In this document: positions 1-11,407 of the stretch, piece by piece
Numbering within the stretch: position 1 is the first letter of the stretch
How the letters are laid out: each line of letters begins with the position of its first letter
Assembly (NCBI GenBank): GCA_009746045.1
Contig: RPFO01000156.1
Span: 1,483,381 to 1,547,380, forward strand
Reading direction: 5' to 3'
Length of the DNA stretch: 64,000 bases
Source: Mesostigma viride
Taxonomy: Eukaryota; Streptophyta; Mesostigmatophyceae; Mesostigmatales; Mesostigmataceae
Notes under the pieces: generated by a model
Database searches by the model: none
Told to the model about the DNA's origin: nothing
Seen by the model: the letters and a program-made list of their open reading frames with translations, nothing else
Translations under genes and position numbers: made by a program

Positions 1-1146
1 GACTGCCGGCGCAGGAGCGTCGATGCATGGATTCGTTCCAAAATTTGTAGGCACACTTTATTCGTCATAAGGATGCTATAGACCTAGTTGCGCAACCTCT
101 AACGAGGCGCGCAATCATCTCGGGCTGGTTTTTATTGCGTCAAGTCACGCGTTCACTACCACGGGGATGCCGATGAAGCTAGCACTTGGTATTTGCCGAT
201 TTATCATTGAATATTTCGGAACGATTAACTTTCTTATGATGTATATCGCATAGTTCATCAGCGCTGTGGGCCAGGGAAGCCTCGGGGCATCGTTTCTGTC
301 ATGAGCTTGCTACCTGTCAGACTGTCAGCCTTTTTTGCGGTAGTTGGACCTGGCGCAGTTTGCAGTCCCTGCCGCTGCCGTGACTGAGGAGGTAAAGTGG
401 TTTTATCGTTCGGTAAGTAATCCCGGACTTATTATTAAGGTTTCGTGGTGTTAAAGCTCCCTCCTTACTACTTTTACGTAATGGTTTGTCGGTGTGGCTG
501 TGTACAACCATTTCGCCCAGTTTATCATCCGTGTGCTCATGGTTAGCTGCGTCTTCATCCTATATACTAGAGTAACGATCGATGTAATGCTTAAATATGT
601 TGTGCATGGTATTGTGATGGGTTTTCTTGCCTACATTCTTTGGAAAGATGGTATCTTGGCCAGGTTTTGGTTAGCTATTTGGTTTTGTTAGTAGAGGACA
701 CCCCATAGCCAGTTAGCAGCTAGTATGATAAAGCCCAGCATACAGGGAGCACTATATCAAAACGAAGCTTACATCACGGTTAATACATGGAATAATTTTG
801 GACTTATATACACTGTGATTGCGACGCGGGCATGTTGAACGGGACAAAAAGTTTTTTTCACAGCGGACCAGTTTTTCGCGAAAACCGGATTTCTCGGTGG
901 TACGTGTCTCAAAGTCTTGGTCACATGAGGATACGAAAATCCCGGCACAATAGCTCAGCTTGTTCGTTATAATATTCCCGAAAACGTTAGTGTTTTCGTT
1001 TTTTGAGTTTCGCTTTTAATTGTCCGGCATTGACGTGAATAAATATGGGGGTGCGAAATCCGTCTGTTTCTTGCTTCATGCAATGCATATCTTTGTCGTC
1101 AGACAATCAGCTCTTTAGGCTATGCCCGACCTTCCTATACTGCCAG
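1..1146. other. No convincing gene
   Basis: No recognisable protein, RNA gene or repeat was found here. The only notable frame is a short hydrophobic one on the plus strand (about 539-691, from an ATG, roughly 50 residues, stop at 689-691). It has no recognisable family or clear splice context and could be chance. The AT-rich character fits intron or intergenic DNA upstream of the possible exons at 1147-1528. Confidence 0.3.
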
Positions 1147-1528
1147 CGTGCGGCAGTAAGCCACCAGAGGATATGGCGTGCCCAAGGTTCCGCGCTAAGG
1201 CCGCTAATGGTCTTCCGGATGTCCAGTAAGTGCGGTAAAAGCTGCGAAAATTGCTTATAATGCCTGTAGGAAGCTGTTTGCGACAGTGTTTTCCAAGCGA
1301 GTTCATTGTTCTTTTGACGCCAGATACAAAAGGCAAAGGGGGGCATCGTTTTTATTAGTCGGCAGTGCGGTTTCGAGATGTGATGAGTCCGGCAGACGAC
1401 CTCGCCACGACACGCTCGGCTCAAGCTTCGCATATCCCGGCAGCCATAAAGAAGCGCAGATTAAGCGAGGTGAGCGAGCCAGAGGGCCCAGAATCGTTGC
1501 TAACGCAAAGCAGCTTCTGAAAGGGTAG
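1147..1528 (+). CDS. Possible last two exons of an unidentified gene
   Basis: Candidate exon 1147-1225 lies between an acceptor (TGCCAG) and a perfect GTAAGT donor. A second candidate, 1366-1528, follows a pyrimidine-rich stretch ending GGCAG and stops at TAG. The phases agree (2 nt plus 1 nt), so the reading continues through both. The joined C-terminus is basic and polar, ending RIVANAKQLLKG. No family was recognised. The support is only the matching splice phases and the absence of internal stops over about 80 codons. A different frame in 1383-1520 is also open, so the choice is uncertain. Upstream exons were not located. Confidence 0.3.
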
Positions 1529-1789
1529 AAAGCTGGATTAATTGTTAAGACTTTCTCAAGAGCATGGTGTAGTGGTTGTTGCCACCTTGTCCAGATATTT
1601 GCCCTTGTCTTTCTGATTTAAAGACTGTTTTAAAGAGGAATGGGAGAACGTTTCCAACGTAGTTGTTCATTACTGTAAAGAAAGAGCCTTTTCAGTTGCT
1701 GACAATGAGATGGAAGCTGTCTCATGCAAATTACCCAGGCAATGCAAGTGGTGCAAGGTGAGGCCATGCATGGCTGATATTGCCTTCAT
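1529..1789. other. AT-rich stretch, nothing identified
   Basis: No gene or repeat recognised. It could be the 3' untranslated region of the possible gene ending at 1528. Confidence 0.3.
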
Positions 1790-3110
1790 GCGTGAGTTGA
1801 GCAGGAGACTGGCTGGGTGTGTGGCTGGCTAGGTGAGCGGGGCGTGTATGGGGTGTTGCAATGGTGAGGGCATGCGAGGCGGGCACATGCCTGGCTGGTG
1901 TGGGTGTTGGGGAGTTAGGTGGTTCGGTGATTGTGTTGTTGAGTGGTTAGGTGGTTAGGTGGTTGTGTAGCAGGGTGATTGGTTGTTTGATTGTTTGATT
2001 GCCCAGAGAGCCTTGGGTGGGAGGCTTGGGCTATAGATGCTTCAAGGGATGCCTAGGCGTGGGTGGGTTCAATGGCAGGTGGCTGGCTGATAGGTGGATG
2101 CCTTGGTAAATGGCTGGCTGCGTAGGTGGGAGCACAGGCAGTTGGAGAGGGTGGGCGGCTGGCTGGTCATGGTGGGTGGATGAGTGTGCAAGGGCGGTCG
2201 GTTATTGGCAGATGCCCAGGTGGCTGGGTGATGATAGGCTTTGGGGACTTTGAAGTGGGTGTTATGTTGGATGCATGAGTGAAACAACTGCACGGTTTTG
2301 AGGGTGGTGGGTTGGTGGTTGCCGTTGGTTAGGGATGTGTGTGGGTGGGTGGGTTGGTGGGTGGGCCATAGGTGGTTGGTGGCTGGTGGATGTGTAGATG
2401 AGTAGATGTGGGTGGGTGGGCGAAGGGACGGGTAGATGGACGGGTGGGCGCACAGATATGGATGCGTGGATGGGTTTATGGTTGGGACCGACTCACCTAT
2501 CGCGGGTGAAGGGCTGTGCAGGTTTGGGGTGAGGTAGGTGTCGGGGTGCTGGCTGAGAAAATGCATGTGTGGGTGCATGGGTCAGTGGGTATAAGGGTGT
2601 GGGGGCAGCTAGTGAGTGGTTGAGTGGGTTGGTGCGTGGGTGGGTCAACTGTGGGTGGCCGGACGGGTGCATATGGGGCCAGCTGGCTGGGTGTTTAGTT
2701 AGGTGGTTGGGTGGTTGGGTGGTTGGCTCATTGGATGGGGGAAATTGCCTCCTTTTTACCTAGTTGGTGTGTGGGTTGCGCTGGTGCCTTGGTGGGTGGG
2801 TGGATGTCCAAGTGGTTTCAGGTAGGTGGTTGGGTGCCTAGGTGCACGCATGGTTATATAAGCTGGGTAAGCACGTGCGCGGCTGGCTGGGTGGGTGGGT
2901 CACTGGGTGGGAGGACAGGTGGCTGTCAGGGTGCACGGGCACGCGAGTGTGTGAGCAGTCATGTGTGGGTCAGTGGGTGGGTGGCCAGGTGGCTGCATGG
3001 GTGGGCGACTGCATGGGTGGCTTGGTGCGCACAAAGTGCAAGAGATGGAGACATGGGATATGCCAATGCCATATCATGTGAGCATACGTGGATGCCAGGT
3101 GACATGTGCC
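1790..3110. repeat. Degenerate G-rich satellite (TGGG/TGGC-type)
   Basis: About 1.3 kb is built from short, imperfect units such as GGTGGGTGGGTGG and GGCTGGCTGGG on the plus strand, with changing register and interspersed unique bases. All six frames contain long open stretches of Trp/Gly/Val or Pro/Thr/His that come from the repeat and not from a gene. The G-rich strand has many runs suitable for quadruplex folding. Confidence 0.8.
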
Positions 3111-3530
3111 AGCGTTGGGGTCACTGCACCTTGATATGCTCGCTCGGCACATTCTCTACATGTATTACACGTAGTAGTGTATATCATGCATGGTGCGTGT
3201 TGGTAGCGTTCAAATGGCTGTGCTAGTGATGTGGCATGTATTGTTCACCTTTCCTTCCCATTTTGCAATGTGCCAAGTAGTTTAGAGGCATGGTGTCATG
3301 GGGTATACATATGGACATGCACTGCACATCACAGCTTTGTGGCAATGCCTACCTTACATGATGGATTATGCTAGCAATGGTCACCACTCAGGCATTCACA
3401 TGCACCAAGTTTTTGCACACTGTTTGCACTAGTCATTCTTGAGTTGCAGGTGCAAAGATTTAAATGATGTGCCCCAGCTTGGAGAATGTTTTGGTGGTTA
3501 ATGTTGTTAAAATTGTGAGTAAAAAAGCAA

Positions 3531-3566
3531 AAAATGGTGACAGTTGCTGGCAAATGTCACCATTTT
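3531..3566. repeat. Perfect 12-bp stem-loop
   Basis: AAAATGGTGACA at 3531-3542 is matched exactly by its reverse complement at 3555-3566, leaving a 12-nt loop. No run of T suggests a terminator. The role is unknown. Confidence 0.7.
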
Positions 3567-3707
3567 GGGCTCTGCATGATCTGAATTTTTGCTCATGACC
3601 TGTTGAGACCATTCGTCAGGTGATGGCATGATGGCAATAAGTTTTGGTGGCATTCTGACATTATTTGGGTTAAATATTGATTTAAAATGGCCATTAATGA
3701 TGACCAA

Positions 3708-3729
3708 TGCTAGCAAAATTTTGCTAGCA
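3708..3729. repeat. Perfect 22-bp palindrome
   Basis: TGCTAGCAAAA is followed immediately by its exact reverse complement. The sequence TGTCACCA, also seen in the stem-loop at 3531-3566, follows closely. Confidence 0.7.
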
Positions 3730-4044
3730 TTTGTCACCAACTAGGGCTCCTAATGGCGTAGAACTTTGTACAAGGTCAGAACAACTATTATTCATCACCA
3801 CTGCAAAGTTACAGCATAATCTGAGATCAACTATTGTTTCTATGCAAGTGCAAGTGGTTTAGGTGGCCAGTTTTGGCCTTGGATCTGGCAGGGAGTACCA
3901 TGTAAACTTAACATTTTGACTCAACTACTCCACCACTAGCCAGACACATCCCGGGGAGTGGTGGGATCCAATCCTAGGTCAATCTGACAATAAACTTGCC
4001 ATGGGCCATAATTTATGTAAAAAAAAGGCCATTTCAAGGTGTTG

Positions 4045-4155
4045 TGAGAGTTAGGATAGTTCGATTACGCGGCTTCCTCCACCCCATCCATCATGGAATA
4101 TGTGCTACATGATCTCCCAACGGAGGCATGTTATAATTTAATTTAATTTAATTTA
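4045..4155 (+). mobile_element. 3' end of a LINE (ORF2-type family) with ATTTA tail
   Basis: This is a truncated 3' terminus. It begins with the GTTAGGATAGTTCGAT block also found after the ORF2 remnants at 4905 and 16445. It continues through a short hairpin (CTCCCAACGGAG) and ATGTTATAATT, and ends in a (TTTAA)n tail. Only the terminal ~110 bp are present, as expected for 5'-truncated retrotransposition. Confidence 0.7.
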
Positions 4156-4372
4156 ATGCAGGGAGTCACTCCCTGCTGAGAAGCCATGCCCTAGCTTTTG
4201 TATACATAGCTGTGCTGATCTTCCCCACCTATGACGAGCTCCCCTTAGCTGGGTGTTGCCCGATACTCTGGGTGGTGCAGGTGCCCTAGTGCACCTAGAG
4301 CAAGTGTTGTTTACATTCCCACCCTTGCAGGAAGTAGCTTAGAATGTATAATAGGCTCATATATGCCCCCTC
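4156..4372 (+). mobile_element. 3' UTR fragment of the ORF1-only element family
   Basis: The sequence matches the 3' UTR that follows the ORF1 reading frames at 15010-15240 and, inverted, at 17600-17830. It starts directly after the ATTTA tail of the preceding fragment and stops before the ORF2 remnant at 4379. The junctions look like nested or template-switched retrotransposition products. Confidence 0.7.
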
Positions 4373-4378
4373 TCCGAG

Positions 4379-5012
4379 GCGTGGACCCTCCCACCCAAAC
4401 TGGCAGCTCGGCTCGACGGCACAGTTTACAGGATGCTCCGGCAGGTCCAAAATGTAGGTTTTTCCGAGCGTCCGTCATCAGAGTCTTTGTATCATGGCAT
4501 GCCTCGTGTTTCGGACGAGATTAGGCAGCGTAGGATAGCATTTGTAGGACACCTTGCCCGCACCAGCCAGGTCGACACCACCCTTGGTCTGGCCGGCCCC
4601 CAGCGGCTTGGACAGCCAGGGCGGCACATTCTGACCTGGCCTGGCCCCAAGGACATTCCCAAAAGGGTATAGGGAAACCTGTCACCAACTACGTTCAGAT
4701 GTTGCTGGACGACCTAGTGGTCCCAGCCCAGTTTGAGCACCGCATCCACTCTCTCTCCCGTCTTTGGACTGCCATGCAGGACAAGACGCGGTGGAAGAAG
4801 ATTGTCAAGGCGCACACGCCCGACCCTGTGGGCAAGCCACCTCCCCCCAAGCGGAGGAGGCGTTTTGATGAGTAGTGTAGTTAGGATTTTCTAGATAGCT
4901 TAGAGTTAGGATAGTTCGATCACGCGGCTTCCTCCACCCCATCTGGACATCATGAAATATGTGCTACATGACCTCCCCACGGAGGCATGTTATAATTTAA
5001 TTTAATTTTTTT
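4379..5012 (+). pseudogene. LINE ORF2 C-terminal remnant plus 3' UTR and tail
   Basis: The open frame reads into a C-terminal region typical of non-LTR retrotransposon polyproteins: a conserved RQRRIAFVGHLART segment (the usual 'R-R-x-x-x-x-GH-x-x-R' signature after the reverse transcriptase), then a basic tail ending KPPPPKRRRRFDE and a stop at 4873-4875. A 2-bp insertion near 4669 relative to the copy at 16106 shifts the frame, so this copy is broken. The reverse transcriptase domain itself is absent. The 3' UTR ends with a hairpin (CTCCCCACGGAG) and an ATTTA-type tail at about 4990-5012. Confidence 0.7.
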
Positions 5013-5215
5013 AATAACTCCGATCAGAATAACTCCGTTGGGAGTATATGTAGCACATAGCCCGGTATCGGAGTTATGTTCCTAATTAATTAATTAATTA
5101 ATTAATTAATTAATCCATCGGGGTTAATGCTCCGTGACTCCCCAACGGGAGCACGAGTCTATTAATTAATTAATTACTTACTTACTTAATTAATTAATTA
5201 ATGCATGCATGCCTG
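5013..5215. repeat. AATT-tailed repeat termini
   Basis: This is a mosaic of short element ends: a hairpin-bearing block (CTCCGTTGGGAG), a run of AATT repeats, the inverted block containing CTCCCCAACGGGAG with CACGAGTCT, and a second AATT/ACTT run. The same blocks recur at 11022-11235, 15838-15895, 17255-17310, 34600-34700, 38685-38720 and 58915-58985, marking a dispersed family. Confidence 0.65.
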
Positions 5216-5626
5216 TCCTTGTCAAAGAGATTTTCCTCTTTTTTATTAGTAGAAAACAGTGCACGCACTCATAAATTATTCCACACAATACCGTGCGGGA
5301 ATCATCTCACTTTATGAGATCTAATAAAAATGATCATCCACCTTGCAACGGTTAAAAAACAATTACGCCTCCGAACCCCACCTTGAATGGGGTTGTGCGC
5401 GAAAAGCCTTAGCAGTAACAGTTCGACATACGTCGCTACATCACGTCATCAACTGATAGTGATCGTGTCAGAAGCCTCATTAAGGCCACGTTTGCTTCAA
5501 TGTGGGCAATCCAAAAATGTGGAAAGACATCGACCTTCACAGGCAGGCACGTGAGCGCGGTTCCGGTCAGCACATTCCACCACTGATGATGTCAATGATA
5601 TAACAACCATGATGATGTGCCCGTGC

Positions 5627-7994
5627 TCAATCGTCCTCTGGCTCCATCGCAGATTCCTCTTGTTCTTCAGGGGCGCCGCGGAAGTAGAGCACATTATTAC
5701 ACCTGGCATCCGCAAACAGGGCATCAACCACGACAAAATGCGCCAAGTTAGCACACTTGTGTAATGTTGTTCCACACGAAGGCGGCTTGTAACCCCAATG
5801 TAATGCAGACTTTGAGCAACCGTGTCTATAAATAGACATCATTCAATCTATCAATGACATATAAACCTCACTCATATCTATGTCTGCTTATCATCCCTTC
5901 AGGAGACCCGAGACCAACACTCTCACCCATGGCAACTTGGCTTAAGTGCTCCTAAGATACTACCATTGCAAGCGTGACATGCCTTGCCACATGCCCAACA
6001 GTAAAAGTGCATGCTGCTAGAGTGAACCTGCGATACGTGTGCCCCCGCTCACGACATCGACCCATGCCTCAAACCCATAGAACGCAAAAAAAACAACGCG
6101 ACACATTCACAGTCCCTCAACTTCCAAGCGATGAAGTATCTGCCCGTCTAACGGCTGAGAAAACGACAATCTACTTCCGTGCCTATCTCACACGGAAGGT
6201 ACATACTTAAGGTGCACCCAAAATGTCCTTACCACTCCAGTACCCCATCAACACCCGAGACATCAACCCACCCACAAAAGGTTTTAGTACTGGCTACCGC
6301 ATGAACGAGTTCCACAAAGGACTCTGCCCCAAAGGATCACGCCAACAACATCTAACGGGGATTATCGCCCTATAGTCCCTGCCCCCACCCGACAAGCCTT
6401 GCGAGGCCATTTACTCTGGCCAGCGTCCCAGAACGCGGCGGATCCCCTACGCCAGGGGATGGAAGACCGGGGGGCACTGCTGTAACCACGCAAGCCATGG
6501 CGCCAAGGTACAGAGCTTGGCACTGCGACCACCTCTTACACAGCAAGACGACTGCTGTGCTCTGCAGGCCACAGCATGAGGATATCCGCTTATCCATGCC
6601 GCACTTGCATAGCCACTCTAGATTGTGTGCTATACCTTTTGTCGTCAGCGATTATGCTGTACCTATCTCCACAACTTATACCAGGCCTGCGCTGGTTGTC
6701 TCTAGATACTACAATAAAGTAAAGCTCCTGGTATAAAGGGAAAAAAAAGTGAACTCCTGATATTAAGTCCAGTCGTCACATCGAGCATGGAAAAATTAGC
6801 TGGAAAAAAAAGCTGGTAATTATATTGATCCATGGGTACCCGTACCGGATGAGAACCTCCCCCAGGTTGCCGGTGAAGGAGCCATCGATGTACTCCTCCG
6901 TGCTCGCCAGCTGTCACGCAACCGCCCAGGCACACGCAAGGGCAGTTAAAGGAGATCCCACCGAAGAGTCAAAAGAGTATCATGACTGAACAAGCGCGAA
7001 AGACAGGCAACAACCGCACGAGGGCAGAGCTAGACCATGCCCCAGAGGGGCAAAACTAGACCATGCCCCAAATGGGCCAAACTAGACAACAGGCAAGACT
7101 AGGTCAGGGCCCCGCGGTGTTGAAAGAAGAGCAGGGGTCCGCAAAGGCAGATCTAGAACACCGGATGCTCTGGGGAAAGCACGACGGGAACGGATAATGT
7201 TGGATGCATTACGGGTTGTGCAGAGCCTCTAGCACCTACGCAGGGGCTCTCAAGGTCGTGCTTGTATTGTGCAGCAGCAAGCAAAGAAACGGCGGCAGTG
7301 ACAGAATGATTAAGTAAGCCAGCCGCTGATCAGGATGATTCGGGAGTGGGTGGGTGGGTTTAAAGGGACATAAAAGAAAGCCTGTACTGGCAGGCGATCT
7401 AGACACAACAGGCCTGCTGGGACAACATACCCTGAACACATGAATTTGGGCACGCTATTTCCCTCTTACCGAAGAGATAGCTCGCCAGCCTCATTACTAT
7501 GTAAACCTAGCGGGAGGAACCAAGAAAAAGGAGTCATCCACACATGCAAGCGTAGCACAAAGACAGGGACCTAAAAATGCTCACCTGGAGGTTCATGTAG
7601 GAGTCCACTGAAACGAGATAACCTGCAGAAGACCATCACAGATGCCCAGTGCGCATTTTGGCCACAGTCAGTGCCCGACACGGCGGTGGCTGCCCCAAGG
7701 ACCAGGAAACGCGCGCGCCGAGGGCGATAAGGCCAAAAAGAAAGCAGTCAAACTTACCCTTGTATTCCATCCCCCACTTGAGCTTCACGATAACCTGCTT
7801 TCCTGTCAAATCCGTCAGGAATGGTTTGGGGTTTACCGGAACCTGCGTGCCCCACCAGCACAGACGCGAATGACGCACGCAACAAGTACCCGAATCCTGT
7901 CAATTAACGTAGCAACTGTGAGACTATAAATGAACACCGCACGGGCAGCAATGGCGGTTCACGCGAGGCTAGAACTTGCACTAACCGATGACAT
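5627..7994 (-). CDS. SNRPF: Small nuclear ribonucleoprotein Sm F
   Basis: Sm proteins D1, D2, D3, B, E, F and G form the heptameric ring on U1, U2, U4 and U5 snRNAs. The F identity comes from VPVNPKPFL near the N-terminus and [11 protein letters not shown], followed by the [10 protein letters not shown] strand, [16 protein letters not shown] and [10 protein letters not shown] (Sm1 and Sm2 motifs), with an acidic tail. Exons on the minus strand: 7994-7986, 7842-7758, 7622-7585, 6910-6846, 5702-5627. All introns are GT-AG and the phases agree. The product is 90 residues against about 86-88 for the family. The first coding exon is only 9 nt (Met-Ser-Ser); it was chosen because exon 2 has no in-frame ATG and a GTTAGT donor follows directly. 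The third intron (7584-6911) and fourth intron (6845-5703) hold no recognised gene. The gene is divergent from the V-ATPase gene, with 714 bp between start codons. Confidence 0.93.
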
Positions 7995-8708
7995 GAGTCG
8001 CGAACGCCTCTAAGCTTGGATTTTGCACCGGGTGCAAACCACCCCAAAACGAAGCCGTTCCGCAACGGCGCTAAGGCCTTAAATGAGTTTGCTGTTTATT
8101 GCAGTACTTTGGCGCGGAGGGAATCCAGGCAACTGCTTTTGCACGCCGAAGAAAAAAAGAATGCTCAAACATAGACGCACAAGCAATTCGAGGTTTCGCG
8201 CTGTTACAGTAGCACCAAGCTGCATTGGAAATTAGGGCAACCGGCCAGACGCACCTTCGTGCTCAAGACTCCGCGAGTGGCAAACGACAGCAGAATACTG
8301 GTATTAACCTGGAAGAGTCCCTGAAGTTTAATTCTCAGTGTGTCCAGGTGGTGAAGGCACGCCAGGGTTGGTCAAGCCACCCATTGTACTTGGGCTTCGC
8401 CGCGTCTTTCGCAACGCGAGGTGCCGCGAGAGCCGCGTACTGTACGGGAAACCGTTTGTCATTCGAAGGGGCTGGTCGGCGCGACGCGACGAGCGGCCAC
8501 CCCTTTCACTCATTCTCCATCCGTGATGCACCCGCCACCACGATCATCGCTGGTCGTGCGTTGGCTTCTCCAAAGCGACAGCGCGTGAACCTCCTTTGTC
8601 TGGACACCGTTCCGAAAGCCAAGCATTGGGCAGCTACGAGCCCGTGAAGTCAATTAATTTACTTTAGCAGCCCGCCTAATCGGCGTTGATCTAAAACAGT
8701 CAACGACA
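7995..8708. promoter_or_regulatory. Shared promoter region between SNRPF and V-ATPase subunit c
   Basis: The two start codons are 714 bp apart on opposite strands. Nothing coding was recognised between them, although one plus-strand frame (8225-8647) is open by chance. Both promoters and both 5' UTRs must lie here. No TATA element is obvious at a sensible position. Confidence 0.55.
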
Positions 8709-10337
8709 ATGACTGGGCAGTATGGTGATGAAACTGCGCCATTTTTTGGCTTCCTTGGGGCCGCCTCCGCCCTGGTGTTTTCTTGTAAGTCCGCAGCTCC
8801 AGAAGAGATTGCAGCCGCCCGGCATAAGTTTCTCATCTTCTTATTTTCTCGTTGTCTGTTTTTCAGCCAGCTTCTTGCAGATAGGTAAGAGACCGTCCTT
8901 TAAAGACCTCCTGTTTGCGGCTTGCGATCTGCTTTTCCTCTCGCTTTTTCTTTCGGGCAGGTATGGGCGCTGCCTATGGGACAGCAAAGAGTGGCGTTGG
9001 AATCGCATCTATGGGTGTTATGAGGCCCGAGTTGGTTATGAAGTCCATCATTCCAGTCGTCATGGCTGGTGTGCTCGGTATTTACGGGCTCATTATTGCC
9101 GTCATCATCACCACGGGCAGTATCCTTTCACACTGTTATGGATGAAATTGTTTCGTCGTCTCTCCTTTTGGTTTTGTCAGCCCGCCATCCAGACGTTCGT
9201 TTGCTTCCTTAACCTTTCTTTTTTTACCCGCGCCACAGTTGCCCCCGGCAAAACCCCATACTACCTGTTTGATGGCTACGCGCACCTCTCTTCCGGCCTC
9301 GCCTGCGGTCTCGCGGGTCTTTCCGCCGGAATGGCCATTGGAATCGTCGGTGATGCTGGTGTCCGGTAAGTTCCTAATAATGCCACATTACTTTTGTAGT
9401 ACATTGCCATGGTTTACTTCCGGCGTTTTGTGTCCTGACACTGGTGTTTAGTCCCGGTCATCCTGTTTGAAGTGCTGTTAGAATAAGTGGTTCGCCAGCC
9501 TGACCATCATCTGTTGATTGCACAACTGCTGTGTCTCGTGTTTTGCTCTTCCGTATGTATTTTCCAAGCATTGTTGAAGTACTGAACCTGCACAGTAGGC
9601 GATGCCCTTTGGGCTTATCTTCTGTGCGCTTGGGCAGTTTTTGTGCAAGGATATGAATGATCGCCCTTTGCACTGGATGAAGTATACAGCTTTTCCTACA
9701 TGTCCTAGCCTTGGCAGGCATGTTGACCATTTGCATGGTCTGATTTCCCCTGTCTGTAGGCATTAGTTTTAACTAGGTGTGTATCGGAGTCGGTTATGTC
9801 ATAGGCTGTGAGATTCGGTACGATTTTGCCTGGTATAGATGCGCCTAATGCTCGATTCATGCTTTGCCTTTATCTGGTGCTTCTGTGATGTATTGTGTAT
9901 ATGTCATGCAATGGCATGTTTGGTGTGAAACAAAGAGCAATGAACATTATTGCTGTAGTGCAGTTGTGCAGCTGGTGCCTGCTAGCTAGCAAAGTATGTT
10001 CTCATGAAGCTGGTAGAAAAGGTGTTGTAAAGACGTTTTTGGCATATTTTTCACCGTTTGCCATGTCAGTAGGAAGTTAGGGTCTTTTTTCTACGAGCGC
10101 AACTATAGTTTTAGGGTTTACTTTGATTAAGTCAAATGCCATTGCTGATGTATAGCAAGTTTGATTTTGCTGATTTTTTCTCTTTTCTTGCCTGTTGTCT
10201 TCCGCAGGGCTAACGCTCAACAACCAAAGCTGTTCGTCGGCATGATCCTTATCCTCATTTTCGCTGAAGCGCTGGCTCTCTATGGGCTGATTGTCGGCAT
10301 TATCTTGTCTTCTCGTGCCGGAACTAGCCACGGATAA
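8709..10337 (+). CDS. V-type H+-ATPase 16-kDa proteolipid subunit c
   Basis: Subunit c forms the proton-carrying ring of the vacuolar ATPase membrane sector (V0). Exons: 8709-8784, 8961-9119, 9239-9365, 10208-10337, all GT-AG with matching phases, giving 163 residues, the usual length. The four transmembrane helices are clear: [20 protein letters not shown], the [17 protein letters not shown] segment, [20 protein letters not shown] leading to GIVGDAGVR, and [17 protein letters not shown]. The Glu in the fourth helix (FAEAL) is the proton-binding carboxylate of the family. The start is the first ATG and gives the expected N-terminus. Intron 3 (9366-10207) is the longest. A TGTAA pentamer at 10670-10674, about 330 nt past the stop, is a possible polyadenylation signal. 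Confidence 0.97.
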
Positions 10338-11021
10338 AAGGTTTCTTCGTAACATCTTGTTGAAAGCCAGAAAATGACATAGCTGGCCTCTTCATTTGGT
10401 ACCATATATGGGCATTGCTTTACTGCTTTTACACAGCTGCTCAGGTATTGAATGTCTCCATGACCCGTGCTATAGTCTGGATTATCTAGCTGGATATTGG
10501 TGGCAAGTTTCGATTTTTCTGTGCAGTGGCCATGGCTAAATGGCCACCAGCGTTTGACCTGGTTGCATCTTGTCTAGACCAACAGTTAGGGCCTACTGTT
10601 TACTGTTGGCTCGTAGCATAGTTTTGCGTTCAGTATTGGGCATCAAGCTCATGATCTCACAGGTTAGTCTGTAATTTGAATTATTGATAAATCATTGTCG
10701 GCAAAGCTCCATTTATCAATGAGACAACCAGCACATTTGATTATGTTTTGACCTACACTACGGAACCATGCGTTTCTTCCTTGGTAAATCCAATGTGCAT
10801 CTGATGCTTTGGGTGGCCTGCTGTAATGAGTAACTCAGATGCCTTTTCAGTTTACTTCTGAAAGGTCAACTCTCCCTAGTAGCTGTCTAAAACTCTCTGG
10901 AACAATGACCTTCAGTTTGCTAGGATAAGATTTCACAGATGTGGAGTTGTATATCACAGCTGGTCTGGCTGGCATCTACCCGCAAGCGTCCCTCACGTTA
11001 AAGCTCACGTCGGAGGATTAA
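10338..11021. other. 3' UTR and intergenic DNA, no gene
   Basis: This holds the 3' UTR of the V-ATPase gene and then unique AT-rich DNA. A partial copy of a short dispersed motif (GAGACAACCAGC) lies near 10722. Nothing else was recognised. Confidence 0.5.
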
Positions 11022-11235
11022 TTAATTAATAAGTAACATAACTCCGTTGGGAGTACATGTAGCACATATCCCGGAGAAGCCCGGGCATACGTCGGAGGAT
11101 ACTAGTTGCAATTACCTCGAGCTTAACATTACCCATAACAAGAATTAATTAATTAATTAATTAGACTCGTGCTCCCGTTGGGGAGTCACGGAGCATTAAC
11201 CCCGATGGATGGATGGATGGATGGATGGATGGATG
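11022..11235. repeat. AATT-tailed repeat termini plus ATGG microsatellite
   Basis: The region contains AATT runs, the hairpin block CTCCGTTGGGAG with the conserved GTACATGTAGCACAT, and then the inverted block with GTGCTCCCGTTGGGGAG. It ends in about seven copies of ATGG (11206-11236). It is related to 5013-5215, so it is another insertion of the same family. Confidence 0.65.
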
Positions 11236-11348
11236 GGTGCAAACAGTCCTACCGGTCTAATCTATCTACATCGGCTACATATAGTTACATCTATCCAACA
11301 GCATTCTAACTTCAACATCTATCTAGCGATGCCATGGTATCCGGAGAC

Positions 11349-11407
11349 GTCCGTCCTATAGTCAGCAAAATTGGTGCGAGAGGTCCCCAGTTCGATTCCG
11401 GTCGGAT
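11349..11407 (+). other. tRNA-like segment (degenerate), left arm
   Basis: A perfect Pol III B-box (GTTCGATTCC, 11390-11399) and an A-box-like TAGTCAG are present. The ends can pair as an imperfect acceptor stem (GTCCGTC with GTCGGAT). At 59 nt it is about 14 nt short of a tRNA and no anticodon arm can be drawn, so it is not called a functional tRNA. A tRNA-derived SINE-like head or a decayed tRNA are both possible. Confidence 0.4.

Larger units (their letters stand above)
3111..4044. other. Intergenic stretch with short inverted repeats, no gene
   Basis: No coding signal was recognised in about 0.9 kb of AT-rich DNA. It contains two short perfect inverted repeats, listed separately, and several copies of the word TGTCACCA in both orientations. 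Confidence 0.4.

Noticed and set aside
8225-8647. 140-codon frame upstream of the V-ATPase gene
   Set aside because: No family, overlaps the expected promoter/5' UTR, and other frames are open in the same GC-rich stretch.
11349-11407. Functional tRNA gene
   Set aside because: B-box present, but the length is about 14 nt short, there is no anticodon arm and the acceptor stem has mismatches.
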